From NCBI GenBank assembly GCA_032433595.1, contig JASWJB010000012.1:62001-126000 (forward strand): a stretch of 64,000 nt of DNA, written 5' to 3'. The notes beneath the pieces are model-generated. The model worked only from the letters and a program-made list of their open reading frames with translations, was not told the DNA's origin and did no database searches. Every line of letters starts with the position of its first letter. Position 1 is the stretch's first letter. The stretch comes from Conoideocrella luteorostrata (Eukaryota; Ascomycota; Sordariomycetes; Hypocreales; Clavicipitaceae). The position numbers were made by a program, and so were the translations under genes. Of this stretch, positions 62,601 to 64,000 are shown piece after piece.

Positions 62601-64000
62601 CTTCACCATAGCGAAGTGCACCAAGGGCGTGCCTAAACTGATGATGGGTCTCTCCCCCATACGTATGTCCTCCTCGAAATTGGTGATTTTATCCGTTGAC
62701 GACCAGCATATCGGTTCATTAATTACGACTTGCACCAGCCCTTGGCCCGCAAGGTCTGCAATGCGTGTGCGCAATATCGGAGTCACGCTCACTACCTTTT
62801 CCCACGCTGCGCAGAAGCGCGGAAGGTTGATCGATGGCTGTAATTCAAGCACATACCTCGCAAGGTAATCGCTTCCACCTTTTGCCGTCAATGCTAGCAA
62901 GCCTTCCTGAAGTGGTGTGCATGGGAAAATGTCATCAATCGTAGCTGTGTTGACTTTACACAACCTTGCGGCTTCACTCCGAGCTGTTTGGATATCCACA
63001 GAAGCTCGCAGTAATGAGTACGGCTTGATGTCCTGCAGCTTGCTTACTCCGGGTAATTTGCCAATCACCATGGCTTGATCGTTTAGTCGGGGACACCTCA
63101 ATACATCAGCAACTGTAAGCGTATATCCTTGCTCGCGCAAAGCCCCTACAAGCTTCATTGCGCCTATTGAGTTGCCACCAAGCTTCAAGAAGCTGTCGTC
63201 GGCTCCAATCAATTCAGCATTGATTCCAAGGATAGAAGACCAGAGCCTTTGGAGTAATCGTTCCAATGGTGAATCAGGAAGTAGGCGCTCGCTTTCTCCG
63301 TTCCCATCCAACAGCATCAAATCGCTTAAAGACCTGTCACAGCCCATTTCGCGCAACCTTCGCCGGTCCACCTTTCCGGTCACTGTGACTGGAAAGTTCT
63401 CGATAGAAATATATGCAGAGGGTATCATATAAGCTGGCACTTGCTGCACAAGCTTCTCATATAAGCCCTCGGTAATTTTCTTCATATCTGTCTGACGTAC
63501 TCCGTCTGTGTCCACGACAGCCACGGTATGGGTCTGCAAGAACACTACCAGCAGTGTTTTGTCGCTCTGCCGAGGCGTGATGATCTCAGCAACGATCTGA
63601 ATACCAGTGTCGTCTGAAATGTTTGCCCGTACATGATGCTCAACATCGCCCAGCTCAACACGCTGGCCGTTTATTTTAACTTGATTATCTTTGCGATCAA
63701 CGAATGTGAGACTGCCATCTGCGTTGTATCGTACCAAATCACCTGTTTTGTACAGCCTTCCACACCGACCTGGCTGCCCTGGTGCACCATGCAGCAACCA
63801 CGCAGGGTCTTCCACGAAAGCTGCCGCTGTTTTCTTGGGGTCCCCAAGATATCCTCCACCAACCAGAGGACCTTCAAGAAGCAACTCTCCGACATCACCA
63901 ATCGGGACAAGCGCGTCCCCGTGGTCTGCCTCGACTAGCCAAGTAACAACACCCATACCTTTTCCAATGCTGGCACCGACACTATCAGAGTTGACCGTTG
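34227..64000 (-). CDS. Giant nonribosomal peptide synthetase (5' end outside window)
   Basis: One gene, read right to left, with five exons in view: 64000-53913, 53854-45881, 45820-37895, 37838-34491 and 34409-34227; about 9,838 residues, and it continues beyond the right edge inside an adenylation (A) domain. Introns are 53855-53912, 45821-45880, 37839-37894 and 34410-34490, all in phase 0. Domains N to C: (A)-T, C-A-T, C-A-T-E, C-A-T, C-A-T-E, C-A-T, C-A-T-E, C-A-T, terminal C. A cores are intact (FTSGSTGTPKG-like, YGPCECTPT-like, YKTGDLVRYN); carriers (T) have LGGDS or NGGDS; epimerases (E) have HHLVVDLVSWRI. It should build a peptide of at least eight residues with at least three D residues. 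There is no methyltransferase, thioesterase or reductase domain in view. The reading frames join without a stop; each frame break falls exactly at an intron. Product unknown. Confidence 0.95.
34410..34490 (-). other. NRPS intron in terminal C domain
   Basis: 81 bp, GTACGT, branch GCTAAC, end TCACAG; phase 0, between ESDPVH and YDIYIRG. Same place in the fold as the other NRPS introns. Confidence 0.88.
35700..39054 (-). other. NRPS module 8 (last): C-A-T
   Basis: Post-epimerase C domain MSHAITDGSS (38570-38604), with a 56-bp intron near its end. A core FTSGSTGKPKG (37099-37145), pocket D-A-E-E-I-G-T-P-T; FDASIETA lacks the Trp found in the other A domains here. Carrier RLGGDSIIAMQ (35831-35870). 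Confidence 0.9.
37839..37894 (-). other. NRPS intron in module-8 C domain
   Basis: 56 bp, GTGAGT..TAGAAG, phase 0, between GEDPTE and YDISLSIAYG. Confidence 0.9.
39055..43724 (-). other. NRPS module 7: C-A-T-E
   Basis: C domain MHHALYDGWT (43221-43250). A core FTSGSTGTPKG (41826-41865), pocket D-A-A-Q-L-A-I-P-A, unlike modules 3 and 5, which hold the same place in the repeat. Carrier ANGGDSISAMRL (40549-40590). Epimerase AHHLVVDLVSWR (39989-40025). Confidence 0.9.
43725..47039 (-). other. NRPS module 6: C-A-T
   Basis: Post-epimerase C domain ASHTITDGAS (46559-46595), with the 60-bp GC-AG intron near its end. A core FTSGSTGQPKG (45074-45108), pocket D-A-S-D-V-G-S-P-T. Carrier QIGGDSLGAMK (43830-43862). 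Confidence 0.9.
45821..45880 (-). other. NRPS intron in module-6 C domain, GC-AG type
   Basis: 60 bp, GCAAGT..TTGCCAG, phase 0, between GEDPTE and FDVAVSF. No stop inside, so unspliced RNA adds 20 residues. Its position matches the other three NRPS introns. Confidence 0.75.
47040..51754 (-). other. NRPS module 5: C-A-T-E
   Basis: C domain IHHALYDGWS (about 51225-51258). A core FTSGTTGTPKG at 49810-49845, pocket D-V-S-E-I-G-S-P-T, one residue away from module 3. Carrier ANGGDSISAMRL (48539-48578). Epimerase AHHLVVDLVSWR (47972-48007). Confidence 0.9.
51755..55089 (-). other. NRPS module 4: C-A-T
   Basis: Post-epimerase C domain: ISHTITDGAS (54589-54625) and a 58-bp intron near its end. A core at 53094-53128; this A domain is the most divergent of the set (NPSVAS, YGPAECSIR), with pocket D-I-S-D-Q-G-T-I-R. 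Carrier RIGGDSIGAMR at 51852-51884. Confidence 0.9.
53855..53912 (-). other. NRPS intron in module-4 C domain
   Basis: 58 bp, GTAGGA..TTAACAG, phase 0, between GEDPTE and YDISLSVSYG. Without splicing the frame would meet a stop soon after. Confidence 0.9.
55090..59789 (-). other. NRPS module 3: C-A-T-E
   Basis: C domain IHHALYDGWS (59260-59294). A core at 57844-57878, pocket D-V-A-E-I-G-S-P-T. Carrier ANGGDSISAMRL near 56565-56605, the spelling used by all carriers that precede an epimerase in this protein. Epimerase with MHHLVVDLVSW near 56007-56040, TVGWFTTMGP and VVFNYHGQFQQLE, so it should deliver a D residue. Confidence 0.9.
59790..63070 (-). other. NRPS module 2: C-A-T
   Basis: C domain active site IHHALYDGWS (near 62540-62565). 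A core at 61121-61155. Hand-read pocket residues, counted on the GrsA positions 235, 236, 239, 278, 299, 301, 322, 330, 331, are D-T-S-D-I-G-P-P-T. Carrier RLGGDSIAAMR at about 59877-59909. No epimerase. Confidence 0.9.
63071..64000 (-). other. NRPS module 1 (partial): A-T
   Basis: Only the second half of the A domain is in view, from about motif A6 (GELLLEGPLVGGGYL) through YKTGDLVRYN and NGQRVELGD to GKVDRRRLRE. Its specificity pocket lies off the window. The carrier site reads LGGNS instead of LGGDS (near 63165-63180); the phosphopantetheine Ser is kept. No epimerase follows, in agreement with the L-type C domain after it. Confidence 0.9.

Noticed and set aside
34443..63956. Three separate NRPS genes (63956-53799, 53782-37817 and 37787-34443)
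   Set aside because: Each break lies exactly at a short phase-0 intron inside a C domain, so one continuous protein is far more likely.
1..64000. tRNA, rRNA or CRISPR features
   Set aside because: I looked for cloverleaf box motifs and regular spaced repeats and saw none; a tRNAscan run would be decisive for tRNAs.

Overview
This window comes from a filamentous ascomycete. The genes carry short introns (about 44-83 bp, plus one of 263 bp) with GT..AG ends and CTAAC/CTGAC branch points. The housekeeping proteins are fungal in type (Slx9, Pam17, Uba4, Gpd1, a Ulp1-type DEN1 protease), and the right half is one very large fungal nonribosomal peptide synthetase (NRPS). The protein style points to Sordariomycetes, probably Hypocreales; this is an inference and no species is claimed.

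Layout. 1-4.0 kb: no gene seen. 4.0-5.5 kb: a secreted LIP-type lipase. 5.7-22.4 kb: mostly core genes, namely NAD-dependent glycerol-3-phosphate dehydrogenase, a membrane-anchored gamma-glutamylcyclotransferase-like protein, a large nuclear-looking unknown protein, a small cupin, a NEDD8/SUMO-type cysteine protease, Slx9 (its start codon is an exon on its own), Uba4/MOCS3 and Pam17. 22.4-27.7 kb: a gene-poor stretch with decayed dispersed repeats and an inverted-repeat-bounded element of about 0.8 kb. 27.7-33.9 kb: accessory genes, namely a five-exon secreted protein, a broken MFS transporter and an intact beta-lactamase-fold serine hydrolase. 34.2 kb to the right edge, minus strand: the C-terminal part of the NRPS, with its 5' end outside the window.

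The NRPS is the main finding. About 9,840 residues lie in the window, in five exons. Read N to C the order is (A)-T / C-A-T / C-A-T-E / C-A-T / C-A-T-E / C-A-T / C-A-T-E / C-A-T / C-terminal C. Every second module from the third visible one ends in an epimerase. The condensation domains after each epimerase have a different active-site spelling (SHxITDG) from those after a non-epimerised residue (HHALYDG). Each post-epimerase C domain, and the terminal one, carries an intron at the same place; one of these is a frame-neutral GC-AG intron. The two middle exons are almost the same length (2,658 and 2,642 codons) and span the same domain series, so the enzyme probably grew by duplication of a two-module unit. 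The expected product is a peptide of at least eight residues with alternating D residues. There is no methyltransferase, reductase or thioesterase domain in the visible part, and the terminal condensation-like domain suggests cyclisation on release. The serine hydrolase lies tail-to-tail with the NRPS, 354 bp away, and may act on the product; the neighbouring transporter is degraded.
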